Shown: positions 8,682 through 16,519 of the stretch, piece by piece
How the letters are laid out: the number at the start of each line of letters is the position of its first letter
Numbering within the stretch: position 1 is the stretch's first letter
Assembly (NCBI RefSeq): GCF_016820575.1
Contig: NZ_JAEMQH010000002.1
Coordinates: 1,113,305 to 1,177,304, forward strand
DNA length: 64,000 nucleotides
Source: Marinobacter sediminum
GTDB lineage: Bacteria; Pseudomonadota; Gammaproteobacteria; Pseudomonadales; Oleiphilaceae
Direction of reading: 5' to 3'
Made by a program: the position numbers and the translations under genes
The notes under the pieces: model-generated
The model's database searches: none
What the model was told of the DNA's origin: nothing
Seen by the model: the letters and a program-made list of their open reading frames with translations, nothing else

Positions 8682-9212
8682 ATGATGATGAAAGCCGAGC
8701 AATCAACCCTGGTGTTGATCGACGTTCAGGAACGATTGATGCCTGCCATCGCCCACGGTCAGGAAGTGGTCGACCAGTGCCTCACTCTCGCCACCATTGC
8801 AGGGCTTCTTGGCGTGCCCATTGTGGCCACAGAGCAATCGCCGGAAAAGCTTGGCCATAACGTGGACGACATCCGGGAGCTGTGTGATCAGGTCGTTTCC
8901 AAGGACCACTTCGACGCCTGTGGTGACGGTCTCCTCGAACAGCTTCCGCAAGGACGTCAGGAGATCGTGATCTCAGGGTGTGAAACTCACGTATGCATGC
9001 TGCAGACGGCGCTCAGTTTGCTCGATGCCGGCTACACCGTATGGGTTGTGGCAGACGCCACCGGTTCCCGTAACGAGTTCGACCGGGACGTTGCCCTGGA
9101 TCGACTGGCTCAGAGTGGCGCACGGATCGTGACCCTGGAAATGGTCGCCTTTGAGTGGATGAAGAACAGCAAGCACCCGCACTTCCGAGATGTACAACAC
9201 TTGATCAAGTAG
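8682..9212 (+). CDS. Isochorismatase-like cysteine hydrolase
   Basis: Cytoplasmic hydrolase of the isochorismatase/YcaC type, 176 residues. The likely catalytic triad is visible: Asp14 in LVLIDVQ, Lys74 in VSKDHFDA and Cys105 in SGCETHVCMLQTA. Such proteins cleave amides or vinyl ethers, and the natural substrate of this subgroup is generally unknown. AAGGAG stands 6 bases before the first of three consecutive ATG codons. The cupin gene follows 21 bases downstream on the same strand and may be co-transcribed. Confidence 0.88.
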   Translation: MMMKAEQSTLVLIDVQERLMPAIAHGQEVVDQCLTLATIAGLLGVPIVATEQSPEKLGHNVDDIRELCDQVVSKDHFDACGDGLLEQLPQGRQEIVISGCETHVCMLQTALSLLDAGYTVWVVADATGSRNEFDRDVALDRLAQSGARIVTLEMVAFEWMKNSKHPHFRDVQHLIK

Positions 9213-9233
9213 TAACCAAGCACGAGGCCAGCG

Positions 9234-9890
9234 ATGTTGAACATGGACTTCTCCAAGCGTGTAGTAATCCGCACTGAAGAACAGGAGTGGGTTCCCAGCC
9301 CGGCGGGCGGCGTGCTGAGAAAACCGCTGGCCCGTGAAGAAGCTGAACGTGGTCACGCCACCAGCGTGGTTCGTTATGAGGCGGGCGCTTCATTCAAGCG
9401 GCACGAGCATCCATTAGGCGAGGAAATCCTGGTTCTGGATGGTGTTTTTTCCGATGAAACCGGAGATTATCCGGCCGGAACTTATTTCCGGAACCCGCCC
9501 GGAACAGGCCATGCGCCCTTCAGCCGTGACGGCTGCACCCTGCTGGTCAAATTGCATCAGTTTGAAGAACGCGACCTTACCCCTGTGCAAATAGACACCC
9601 ACTCCCGGCCCTGGCTACCGGGTATTGGTGGGTTGGAGGTAATGCCTCTGCATGATTTCGAGCATGAGCATGTCGCATTGGTGAAATGGCCGGCGGGCGA
9701 GCGGTTTCAACCACACCGGCACTTCGGTGGCGAGGAAATTTTTGTGCTCTCGGGCGAGTTCTGTGATGAATACGGCCGCTACCCGGTCGGCACCTGGATT
9801 CGCAGCCCTCATCTCAGTCAACACCATCCTTTTGTGGAGCAGGAAACCGTGATCTGGGTGAAAACCGGCCACCTGCCATTCCAGGCCTGA
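9234..9890 (+). CDS. Two-domain cupin protein (ChrR cupin-like)
   Basis: Protein of 218 residues with two tandem cupin folds like the ChrR-type anti-sigma C-terminal domain, but without the zinc anti-sigma N-terminal domain. Each half has a metal-binding cluster: FKRHEHPLGEEILVLDG in the first and FQPHRHFGGEEIFVLSG in the second, followed by GDYPAGTY- and GRYPVGTW-type strands. It may bind zinc or another metal and act as a small-molecule sensor or enzyme; the role is not established. GAGG precedes the ATG. Its stop is four bases from the stop of the lipocalin gene on the other strand. Confidence 0.8.
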   Translation: MLNMDFSKRVVIRTEEQEWVPSPAGGVLRKPLAREEAERGHATSVVRYEAGASFKRHEHPLGEEILVLDGVFSDETGDYPAGTYFRNPPGTGHAPFSRDGCTLLVKLHQFEERDLTPVQIDTHSRPWLPGIGGLEVMPLHDFEHEHVALVKWPAGERFQPHRHFGGEEIFVLSGEFCDEYGRYPVGTWIRSPHLSQHHPFVEQETVIWVKTGHLPFQA

Positions 9891-9894
9891 TCGC

Positions 9895-10464
9895 TTAGCG
9901 CTCGCCACCTGCCTTCAAAGGACTCTCTACAGAACTCTCTAAAGGGCTTTGATCGACCACGATAAGTTCGGAGAGATCGAAGCCCTCTGCCCTCGCCCGC
10001 TCTCGGAACTTGGCCATCTGGGCGTCACTGACGGTGGGGGTACGCGACAGGAACCAGAGGTAGTCCCGGTTATAGCCGCTGATGTAGGCGTATTCATAAC
10101 CCACACTATCCAGCTCGAACACCACGTAGGAACTGTAAAACGGGCCGAAAAAGGACACTTTCAGATGACCGCTCTTTCGCTCGTCAACAAACACCGCGTG
10201 ACCTTCCGCTTCACTCCACTGCCCTTCACCGGCGTCATAACCCCGATTGGTAACGACAATACTGCCGTCTTCCTTGAGCTCGTACTCGGCCGAGACACGG
10301 CTCAACCCTTCCTCAAACGAGTGATCCAGGCGGGCGATCTCGTACCAGGTGCCCAGGTAACGATCCACTTCCAGATTCTGGACCGGACGAATACCCTCAG
10401 GAACCCCGGTACAGCCGGCCAAAACGCCAGCTGCCAATACAATTAATGCGAATATCCTGCTCAA
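9895..10464 (-). CDS. blc: Bacterial lipocalin, outer-membrane lipoprotein
   Basis: Blc-type lipocalin of 189 residues. It has a lipoprotein signal peptide with lipobox VLAGC (Cys18), the lipocalin motif GTWYEIAR (38-45), and the later YAYISGYNRDYLWFLSRTP typical of Blc. Blc proteins are anchored in the outer membrane and bind fatty acids or lysophospholipids, often under envelope stress or in stationary phase. The Ser-rich C-terminal tail is longer than in E. coli Blc. It is convergent with the cupin gene. Confidence 0.93.
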   Translation of the reverse strand: MSRIFALIVLAAGVLAGCTGVPEGIRPVQNLEVDRYLGTWYEIARLDHSFEEGLSRVSAEYELKEDGSIVVTNRGYDAGEGQWSEAEGHAVFVDERKSGHLKVSFFGPFYSSYVVFELDSVGYEYAYISGYNRDYLWFLSRTPTVSDAQMAKFRERARAEGFDLSELIVVDQSPLESSVESPLKAGGER

Positions 10465-10555
10465 AATTTCCCCCTAACCCAGCACCTTCCCCTTTCCTCT
10501 CGTAGAGCCTTAATCGACTCGACAGCCGGGCCGCGTGCAAGGCCGCAGTCCATGT

Positions 10556-11173
10556 TCAGGAGGGGCGTGCCACCTTAAGAATATCTCCGAAAGTGACGTA
10601 TTCGCTGCCGCCCAGGCGACCGATGGGATCCAACGCGGCGGCATCGATTTTTAACCGGCCTTTATCGTCAAAATGCGTCGCCTGGTCACTCACGTAGACC
10701 CCTTTCACCAGACCAAACACCAGACTCTGTGGCGCCGCGCCAATTTCCTTGATGTCGTAGAGTTCACACGCGAATGCAACGTGGCAATCCTTGAGCCGCG
10801 GCAGGCGGGACCCTTCCATCGGCGTCAACTCCAAGCCCAAGTCCGCCAGCTCTGACTCACCGTGTGGCAGGGTACGGGATGTTGCCGTCATGGCACTGGC
10901 GAGCTCTCGATGGGCGATATGTACAACAAAATCCTTGCGAGCTTCGATATTCACCCGCGTGTCCTTGAAGGCATTGTCCGTGGGCTTTCGGCCAACCGAA
11001 AACATCAACAAGGGAGGATTGCTGGTGATTGGTGTAAAGAATGAAAACGGCGCCAGGTTGTAGTCGCCATCAGGATTTTCACTCAGCACCCAGGCAACCG
11101 GACGAGGTACCACGGTCTGGGTCAGAGTGTGGTAAGCCTCGGTCGGATCCATGTTCTCAAAATCGATAAACAT
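10556..11173 (-). CDS. Flavin reductase-like (FMN-binding) protein
   Basis: Protein of 206 residues from the flavin reductase-like/FMN-binding split-barrel family, close to oxidoreductases that reduce or hold FMN. Seen: VVPRPVAWVLS near residue 23, NLAPFSFFTPITSNPPLLMFSVG (FMN site) and the C-terminal LDPIGRLGGSEYVTF. The ATG at 11173 lies four bases after the cheR stop on the same strand, so it is probably read with cheV-cheR; a longer frame to 11242 would run back into cheR and is not needed. Its link with chemotaxis is unexplained. Confidence 0.85.
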   Translation of the reverse strand: MFIDFENMDPTEAYHTLTQTVVPRPVAWVLSENPDGDYNLAPFSFFTPITSNPPLLMFSVGRKPTDNAFKDTRVNIEARKDFVVHIAHRELASAMTATSRTLPHGESELADLGLELTPMEGSRLPRLKDCHVAFACELYDIKEIGAAPQSLVFGLVKGVYVSDQATHFDDKGRLKIDAAALDPIGRLGGSEYVTFGDILKVARPS

Positions 11174-11177
11174 CAGG

Positions 11178-12005
11178 CTATTTTTTCCTGTAAATGATAC
11201 CCGGGTGACACTGCACCATCTCATACAAGTCGGGCAAACCATTCAACGATTCAGAGGCGCCGAGGATGAGATAACCACCCGGATTCAGGGTGGCATGGAT
11301 GCGGGTCAGAATGTCTTTCTTGAGTTCTGCCGAGAAGTAGATGAGGACATTACGGCACATCACGATGTCGAATTTCCCGAGTATGTAACGCTCCAGCAGA
11401 TTCAGCTCCTTGAATTCGACCATACTCTTGAGTTGCGGGCGGATCTGCCAGCCACCGTTCAGCGAGGGCGTGAAGAACTGTTTTTGCCGTTCCGGAGAGA
11501 GTCCACGGCCGATGGCGATCATTTCGTACTCGCCCCGGCGCGCCACTTCGAGAACACTTTTGGAGATGTCGGTAGCGGTAATTTTCACATCACGCAGGCG
11601 GCCCGGCCGTTGACGCCGAAACTCTTCCACAATCATGCCCACCGAATAAGGCTCCTGCCCGGTAGAGCAGGCCGCGGACCAGAGCCGAAGTGGCTGAGCC
11701 GTTTTACGCTCGGCAAACTCTGGCAGCAGCTTTTCCTGCAGGATTCGGAACGGATGATTATCTCGGAACCAGAGTGTTTCGTTAGTGGTCATCGCATCGA
11801 TGACCACTTCACGGAGGCTCGCCCTACCCGTCCGCTTCAGTCGGTCGAGCAGTTCACCGAGGGAGTTAAGTTCGTTTTCTTCCAGGATTCGACGAAGGCG
11901 GCTCTTAACCAGATACTGTTTATTTTCGCCCAGCAAAATGCCACACGCATCCTGCAGGAACGTTTTGAAGGCTTCATATTCCTGTGGCGTTATTTCCGCT
12001 TTCAT
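11178..12005 (-). CDS. cheR: Chemotaxis protein methyltransferase CheR
   Basis: Transfers methyl groups from SAM to glutamates of chemoreceptors for adaptation. At 275 residues it has the helical CheR N-domain (1-80) and a Rossmann methyltransferase domain with LWSAACSTGQEPYSVGM (SAM site), ATDIS, FDIVMCRNVLIYF and the C-terminal YLILGASESL. It follows cheV with a 37-base gap on the same strand, as in Pseudomonas and relatives, next to flgA. AGAGATCC precedes the ATG. Confidence 0.95.
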   Translation of the reverse strand: MKAEITPQEYEAFKTFLQDACGILLGENKQYLVKSRLRRILEENELNSLGELLDRLKRTGRASLREVVIDAMTTNETLWFRDNHPFRILQEKLLPEFAERKTAQPLRLWSAACSTGQEPYSVGMIVEEFRRQRPGRLRDVKITATDISKSVLEVARRGEYEMIAIGRGLSPERQKQFFTPSLNGGWQIRPQLKSMVEFKELNLLERYILGKFDIVMCRNVLIYFSAELKKDILTRIHATLNPGGYLILGASESLNGLPDLYEMVQCHPGIIYRKK

Positions 12006-12042
12006 TGGATCTCTGTTGTTTGTGCATCAGTGAGCAATGGCA

Positions 12043-12972
12043 TCACCCTTGGTCGATGATCTCCATCACTCGCTCGGCCAGTTCGTCGGGACTGAACTTA
12101 GCCATGAAATCGTCGGCCCCAACCTTTTGCACCATGGCCCGGTTAAAGACACCACTCAACGAGGTATGGAGCATAATAAACATCTCGCTGATAGCCGGAT
12201 CACTCTTACACTGGGTCACCAGTGTGTAGCCATCCATTTCCGGCATCTCCACGTCAGAGATAATGAGTGCCAGGTGATCGCGGGCCTTGGAACCATCACT
12301 GGTGATCTCTTTCAGGTACTCATAGGCTTGTTTGCCGTCGTTCTTGGTGACCACATCCATACCAATCGCCGTCAGGCAGCGCTCGATCTGACGACGGGCT
12401 ACCGAGGAGTCGTCCACTACCAGGACCGGCAAATCGGCAGGCGACCGACCAGCGCTCTTGCTCAAGACCGCTTCAGTAACATCTTCCCTGAGCGGAGAAA
12501 CCTCTGAAAGAACCTTCTCTACGTCAATGATTTCAACCAGTTTATCATCAATCTTGGTAACGGCAGTGAGGTAAACATCCTTGCCCGCACCTTTAGGCGG
12601 CGGAAGGATATCTTCCCAATTCATATTCATGATCCGATCCACTCCGGTAACCAGGAAGCCCTGGGTTTTCCGGTTGTACTCGGTAATGATCACAAAACTG
12701 TTGGCCAGTTCTTCCTGGGGAATGCCCGGCAGGCCAATGGACATGCTGAGGTCAATGATGGGGATGGTCTCACCGCGAGTGTGGGCGACACCTCGAACCA
12801 CGGAGCGGCTGTTCGGGATGGAGGACAGCTTCGGACATTGAAGAACCTCTTTTACCTTGAACACGTTGATACCGTACATCTGCCGTCCGCGCAGACGGAA
12901 CATCAGCAGCTCGAGGCGGTTTTTCCCTACCAGCTGAGTCCGTTGGTTTACGCTATCCAATACCCCTGCCAT
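12043..12972 (-). CDS. cheV: Chemotaxis coupling protein CheV
   Basis: CheW-like adaptor with a receiver domain, linking receptors to CheA. The CheW domain spans about 10-160 (MYGINVFKVKEVLQC, GETIPIIDL), and the receiver about 182-309 with VLVVDDS, phospho-acceptor Asp240 in IISDVEMPEMDGYT and a late KF pair (AKFSP) where the conserved lysine is expected. Length 309 is typical. The ATG follows TTAGGAGAG. It is divergent from flgA, with 177 bases between them that must hold both promoters. Confidence 0.95.
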   Translation of the reverse strand: MAGVLDSVNQRTQLVGKNRLELLMFRLRGRQMYGINVFKVKEVLQCPKLSSIPNSRSVVRGVAHTRGETIPIIDLSMSIGLPGIPQEELANSFVIITEYNRKTQGFLVTGVDRIMNMNWEDILPPPKGAGKDVYLTAVTKIDDKLVEIIDVEKVLSEVSPLREDVTEAVLSKSAGRSPADLPVLVVDDSSVARRQIERCLTAIGMDVVTKNDGKQAYEYLKEITSDGSKARDHLALIISDVEMPEMDGYTLVTQCKSDPAISEMFIMLHTSLSGVFNRAMVQKVGADDFMAKFSPDELAERVMEIIDQG

Positions 12973-13149
12973 CTATACTCTCCTAACTCACCGGCTCATC
13001 ACCGGCATGTATTTTGCTGTTATTCAGATCATGAACGAGCTGACGAAAAATCGTCACCGACACGACTATCTGCTCGCTTAACGGCCGACAGGGCCAAATC
13101 CTTAGGATTTTTCCAGAGTAATGGCCGGACATTGACAGCATAGGACAAA

Positions 13150-13860
13150 GTGACACGTATGCGCATCACCATTTTTAGCATCGCTCTACTCATGTCCGGC
13201 GTCGCGGGCGGCGCAGCGGCCCAGACTTCGGCCATGGAGATTGAGCAGGCTGCAACAAACTATTTAACCGCATTTGCCGAGGCGCAGGCTGAACGAGGCT
13301 ATGAGGTTACCTTTGAGCCGGGCAGTGTTGACAGCCGGCTTGCCCTGGCCAGCTGTGAGCAGCCTTTGGCAGTTGAGTTTACCGGTGATCCCTGGCGCAG
13401 CACCCATCCGTCCCTGCAGATCGCGTGTGAGGGTAAACGCCCCTGGCGCATGTTTGTGACCGCGTCGGTTTCGATCAACGGTCCCGCCCTGGTGGCAGCA
13501 CGACCGCTGGCCCGTGGCGAGCGCATAACCACCGATATGGTCACCACTGAATCAGTCGTGGTAAATGCCAGTCGCAGAGGCGTGCTGGGCAAGTCTGATG
13601 ATGTACAGGGCATGGAGATCCGTCGGCCAATCAACGCAGGGTCCGTGATTACCCCGGATCTTCTCTCCGCTCCCGACGCAGTGGAACGGGGCGATCATGT
13701 TATTATCTTCGCCAGGAGTGGAGCTTTCTCGGTGACATCCCGAGGCAAAGCCCTGGCGAATGCCTCGGTCGGAGAACAGGTATTGGTTGAGAACCTCCGA
13801 TCTGCCCGGACGGTTCGGGCCAATGTAATCGCACCGGGGCGTGTTGAGGTTCCGATGTAG
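13150..13860 (+). CDS. flgA: Flagellar P-ring assembly chaperone FlgA
   Basis: Periplasmic chaperone needed to assemble the FlgI P ring of the flagellar basal body. It has a signal peptide ending near GGAAAQ, then about 210 residues with a SAF-type C-terminal domain (ARPLARGERITTDMV, RRPINAGSVITPDLL, VGEQVLVENLRSARTVRANVIAPGRVEV). Two starts are possible: GTG at 13150 (AGGA 4 bases upstream) or ATG at 13159, which gives a more usual signal peptide. It is the first of the plus-strand flagellar genes, divergent from cheV. Confidence 0.93.
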   Translation: MTRMRITIFSIALLMSGVAGGAAAQTSAMEIEQAATNYLTAFAEAQAERGYEVTFEPGSVDSRLALASCEQPLAVEFTGDPWRSTHPSLQIACEGKRPWRMFVTASVSINGPALVAARPLARGERITTDMVTTESVVVNASRRGVLGKSDDVQGMEIRRPINAGSVITPDLLSAPDAVERGDHVIIFARSGAFSVTSRGKALANASVGEQVLVENLRSARTVRANVIAPGRVEVPM

Positions 13861-13975
13861 CCGGAACTGGCAAGTTCCTGCCGCTCGGCAATAGCCTGCC
13901 GCCCGCTTTCGCCATAGTGCATGGCTAGAGGCTCGGCAGATGGAGAATTGGTAATAAAAATCGAGAAAATTTCAC

Positions 13976-14002
13976 TAAAGGTATGGACGGCACGGCCGTT
14001 AC
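13976..14002 (+). promoter_or_regulatory. FliA (sigma-28) promoter for flgMN
   Basis: TAAA at 13976, exactly 15 bases, then GCCGTTAC at 13995; the flagellar sigma consensus is TAAA-N15-GCCGATAA, so the -10 matches 6 of 8. It lies about 60 bases before flgM, a gene controlled by FliA in related bacteria. Confidence 0.6.
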
Positions 14003-14063
14003 ATAGATACACACTCGAGTAAGTCGCGCCCCCGCGCGGCACTACAGGCAAGCAGGTATATAT

Positions 14064-14390
14064 ATGTCAGTTGACTTAAATGGAATTGGCCCCGGCCAGG
14101 TCAACACCCAAAGAACCACGGCCGACAAGTCCTCCAGCAGCCAGGGAACCCAGCCGGCAAGCAGCGAGCAGGCTAAAACCCAGGCACAGTCCGCTCGCGG
14201 CGAAAGCGTTAGCCTCAGCAATCAGGCAAAAAACCTGAAGCAGCTGGAACAGAAGCTGGGTGACTATCCCGAGATGGACGACGACCGCATTGCAGAAATC
14301 CGGTCAGCGCTCGAGAACGGAACCTACAAGATTGATGCAGAGAAACTGGCCCAGAAAATGCTTGAGATGGATGAAAGCATTTTTGGGTGA
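14064..14390 (+). CDS. flgM: Anti-sigma-28 factor FlgM
   Basis: Negative regulator that binds FliA until it is exported through the finished hook-basal body. 108 residues, with a low-complexity Ser/Gln/Thr-rich N-terminus, the SVSLSNQAKNLKQLEQKL-like middle and the conserved C-terminal RIAEIRSALENGTYKIDAEKLAQKML. It carries its own FliA-type promoter, giving the usual feedback loop, and is followed 7 bases later by flgN. The ATG is preceded by a weak AGG. Confidence 0.93.
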   Translation: MSVDLNGIGPGQVNTQRTTADKSSSSQGTQPASSEQAKTQAQSARGESVSLSNQAKNLKQLEQKLGDYPEMDDDRIAEIRSALENGTYKIDAEKLAQKMLEMDESIFG

Positions 14391-14397
14391 GTAAATC

Positions 14398-14868
14398 ATG
14401 GCTGCTATCGATGAATTGAAAGAGCTTCTGTTGCAAGACGTGCAACAACTTGCGGTTTTGACGGACATCCTTGATAAGGAAAAAGCCTGCCTGTCGGCCT
14501 CAGATGTTCGTGCGCTGCAAGCGCTGACCGCAGAAAAGAATCAGCTTCTAGCGCAGATCAGGGAGCGGGCAAAACAGAAGATCCACACTCTCGTCGCCAT
14601 GGGCTACAAGCCGGAGAGCGGTGCACCTTCCCGATTTATTCAAAGCGCCGGCTTGACCGAACTGTTTGATCTCTGGAAACGTGCCGATGAGCAAATGCGC
14701 AAGTGCCAGGCTCTGAATCAGCACAACGGCCGGGTTATGGGCCACTTGCAAAAACGCCTCTCACGACTGACCGATATTTTCCGCGGTGCCACCGGCCAGC
14801 AAAAGCTTTACGGCCAGCAAGGCCAGCAGACTTCGGTATCAAGCAGGACTATTCTGGCCAGTGCCTAG
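14398..14868 (+). CDS. flgN: Flagellar export chaperone FlgN
   Basis: Cytoplasmic chaperone for the hook-filament junction proteins FlgK and FlgL. It has 156 residues, almost all helical, beginning MAAIDELKELLLQDVQQL and containing EKNQLLAQIRERA and the C-terminal LQKRLSRLTDIFRG with GQQKLYG, a FlgN feature. It is the second gene of the flgMN unit and is followed by a clear terminator. Confidence 0.9.
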   Translation: MAAIDELKELLLQDVQQLAVLTDILDKEKACLSASDVRALQALTAEKNQLLAQIRERAKQKIHTLVAMGYKPESGAPSRFIQSAGLTELFDLWKRADEQMRKCQALNQHNGRVMGHLQKRLSRLTDIFRGATGQQKLYGQQGQQTSVSSRTILASA

Positions 14869-14884
14869 GTGCTCCAGACCTGAG

Positions 14885-14916
14885 ATAACGCCCGGCAAGC
14901 CGGGCGTTATTTTTTA
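14885..14916 (+). terminator. Terminator after flgN
   Basis: 12-bp perfect inverted repeat (ATAACGCCCGGC, 14885-14896, with 14899-14910; loop AA) followed by TTTTT on the plus strand. Confidence 0.92.
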
Positions 14917-14936
14917 CCGGGGGGGGATTGGTGTAG

Positions 14937-15680
14937 TTAGCGGGTATAGATAGTCATCTGTGACGAGGGGCTGAAGCGAATATCATGGATGCTGACGTTG
15001 CCAAACGAAGGCCCCCGACTGCCAGTCACCCGTATGTTGTTCATCCTGATTTCCTCAATGCGCTCCGGAAACGCCAGAGTTAGGCCGCCATCCTCTTGCA
15101 ACCTATATCGGGGTTCTCCCTCCCGGTAATGAACTCCTTTGATGCTCAGGTCAGAATCCAGGAAGTTCAGGACAGGTACGAACACGTTGGTCGTAAGCTT
15201 CAGCCCCTTCATGACATCCGCTTCCGATCCGTCACCCTGTTCCGTTGCGTTATCCACCATGCTGCCCACCCGCGCCATACGCTCCAGCAGCGAGGAATCG
15301 CCCTGCCCCGACACGGCGGCTAACTCATCGTCCTCCAAGGGCGTGAAGCCCGCCTCCTCGTACATCTCGCCAGACGCGGACGAAGTGGAGTTCGTGTTGT
15401 TGACATGGTTGGTGGCCGCGAAACCGACCAGTGGCTGGAAAGGCAGAGCTACAACGGCGACGAGCGCGGCGGCGTTACGGTAGCGGGACTGATGCTTCAG
15501 TACGCGACGCAACTCTTTTTCACTGATCCAGCCAGACTGAATGAACACCTCACCCAGTCGCTCTCCTGATTTCCGTTGCAGGCGCAGACCTTCTTCAAGC
15601 TGCGCTTCAGACAGGTAGCCTCGACCGACGAGCAATCGTCCTAATCGCGACTTTTCTTCAAATCCCTGACGGATTTTCAC
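14937..15680 (-). CDS. GspE-N-domain protein with hydrophobic segment and FilA-like middle
   Basis: Unrecognised protein of 247 residues. Residues 10-64 match the N-terminal domain of type II secretion/pilus ATPases (RLGRLLVGRGYLSEAQLEEG, then RLGEVFIQSGWISEKELRRV), but no ATPase follows. Residues 69-90 form a hydrophobic segment that could anchor it in the membrane. After it comes LEDDELAAVSGQGD (115-128), like the short motif after the signal peptide in some secreted FilA/DUF6160-type proteins, then a beta-rich stretch with repeated DLSIKGVHYREG- and RITGSRGPSFGNVSI-like strands. The GTG at 15680 has AAGGAG 8 bases upstream. It looks like an envelope protein that borrowed a secretion-system binding domain; the function is unknown. 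Confidence 0.75.
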   Translation of the reverse strand: MKIRQGFEEKSRLGRLLVGRGYLSEAQLEEGLRLQRKSGERLGEVFIQSGWISEKELRRVLKHQSRYRNAAALVAVVALPFQPLVGFAATNHVNNTNSTSSASGEMYEEAGFTPLEDDELAAVSGQGDSSLLERMARVGSMVDNATEQGDGSEADVMKGLKLTTNVFVPVLNFLDSDLSIKGVHYREGEPRYRLQEDGGLTLAFPERIEEIRMNNIRVTGSRGPSFGNVSIHDIRFSPSSQMTIYTR

Positions 15681-15894
15681 TGAATTCTCCTTATTATTCG
15701 TGAAAACCGTACAACCCGGCCCGGCATGGAGGAAAAAAACTGCAGCAACCACTGAGCGTAGCTTAGTCTCGCGATTCCGTATCTCATGAGTCGCCGAAAC
15801 AGCCCAAGCTTCTGCTAAAATCCTGCGGTAACTTAAGATTCAATGAATTATTGCAGGAAATCACTCTGCAGCTCACCAGGAGATAAGTAATCAA

Positions 15895-16515
15895 ATGCTA
15901 AATTCCGTAAAACCGGTTCGTAGTGTGATCCCTGCCCTGCTTCTGGCGATGTCGACGTTACTGCCGATGACCGGAGCCCACGCCGAAACAGCCTCCGAGA
16001 CTGCTTCTGCAGCTCTGCCCAGCGTCAAAGTTGTCACCAGCAAGGGTCCGTTTGTCCTCCAGTTGCGCCCGGACGCTGCGCCAAAGACGGTTGAGAATTT
16101 TCTTGAGTACGTTCGCGATGGCTTCTACGACAACACCGTGTTCCACCGTGTAATTCCTGGCTTCATGATTCAGGGCGGCGGCTTTACCAGTGACCTGACC
16201 CGGAAGCCCACCCAGGATCCGATCGTGAATGAAGCCAAGCCGACCCTGAAGAACCTTCGTGGCAGTATTGCCATGGCGCGCACCAGCGCTCCGGACAGCG
16301 CCACCTCTCAGTTCTTTATCAATGTGGTCAACAACGGTTTTCTGGATGCTGGCGTCAGGGGCGCGGGCTATGCCGTTTTCGGCAAAGTGACTGAAGGGAT
16401 GGGCGTGGTTGACGCGATTGCGGGCGTGGACACAAAAAATGCTCGTGGCATGGCAAACGTACCGGTAAACCCGGTGATCATTGAATCCGTCTCGGTACTC
16501 GAGCCCGCTAACTGA
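15895..16515 (+). CDS. Periplasmic peptidyl-prolyl cis-trans isomerase, cyclophilin type
   Basis: Cyclophilin that isomerises prolyl bonds in the periplasm. A Sec signal peptide ends near GAHA, then the cyclophilin core: VVTSKGPFVLQLRPDAAPKTVENFLEYV, the active-site FHRVIPGFMIQGGGF and ATSQFFINVVNN. Length 206 fits PpiA. AGGAG lies 11 bases before the ATG. It is followed four bases later by mnmC, so the two may share a transcript. Confidence 0.93.
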   Translation: MLNSVKPVRSVIPALLLAMSTLLPMTGAHAETASETASAALPSVKVVTSKGPFVLQLRPDAAPKTVENFLEYVRDGFYDNTVFHRVIPGFMIQGGGFTSDLTRKPTQDPIVNEAKPTLKNLRGSIAMARTSAPDSATSQFFINVVNNGFLDAGVRGAGYAVFGKVTEGMGVVDAIAGVDTKNARGMANVPVNPVIIESVSVLEPAN

Positions 16516-16519
16516 TCCC

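Noticed and set aside
14937..15680. ELAAVSGQ as a double-glycine bacteriocin leader
   Set aside because: It lies in mid-protein after a hydrophobic segment, ends in Gly-Gln, and no peptide exporter gene is next to it.
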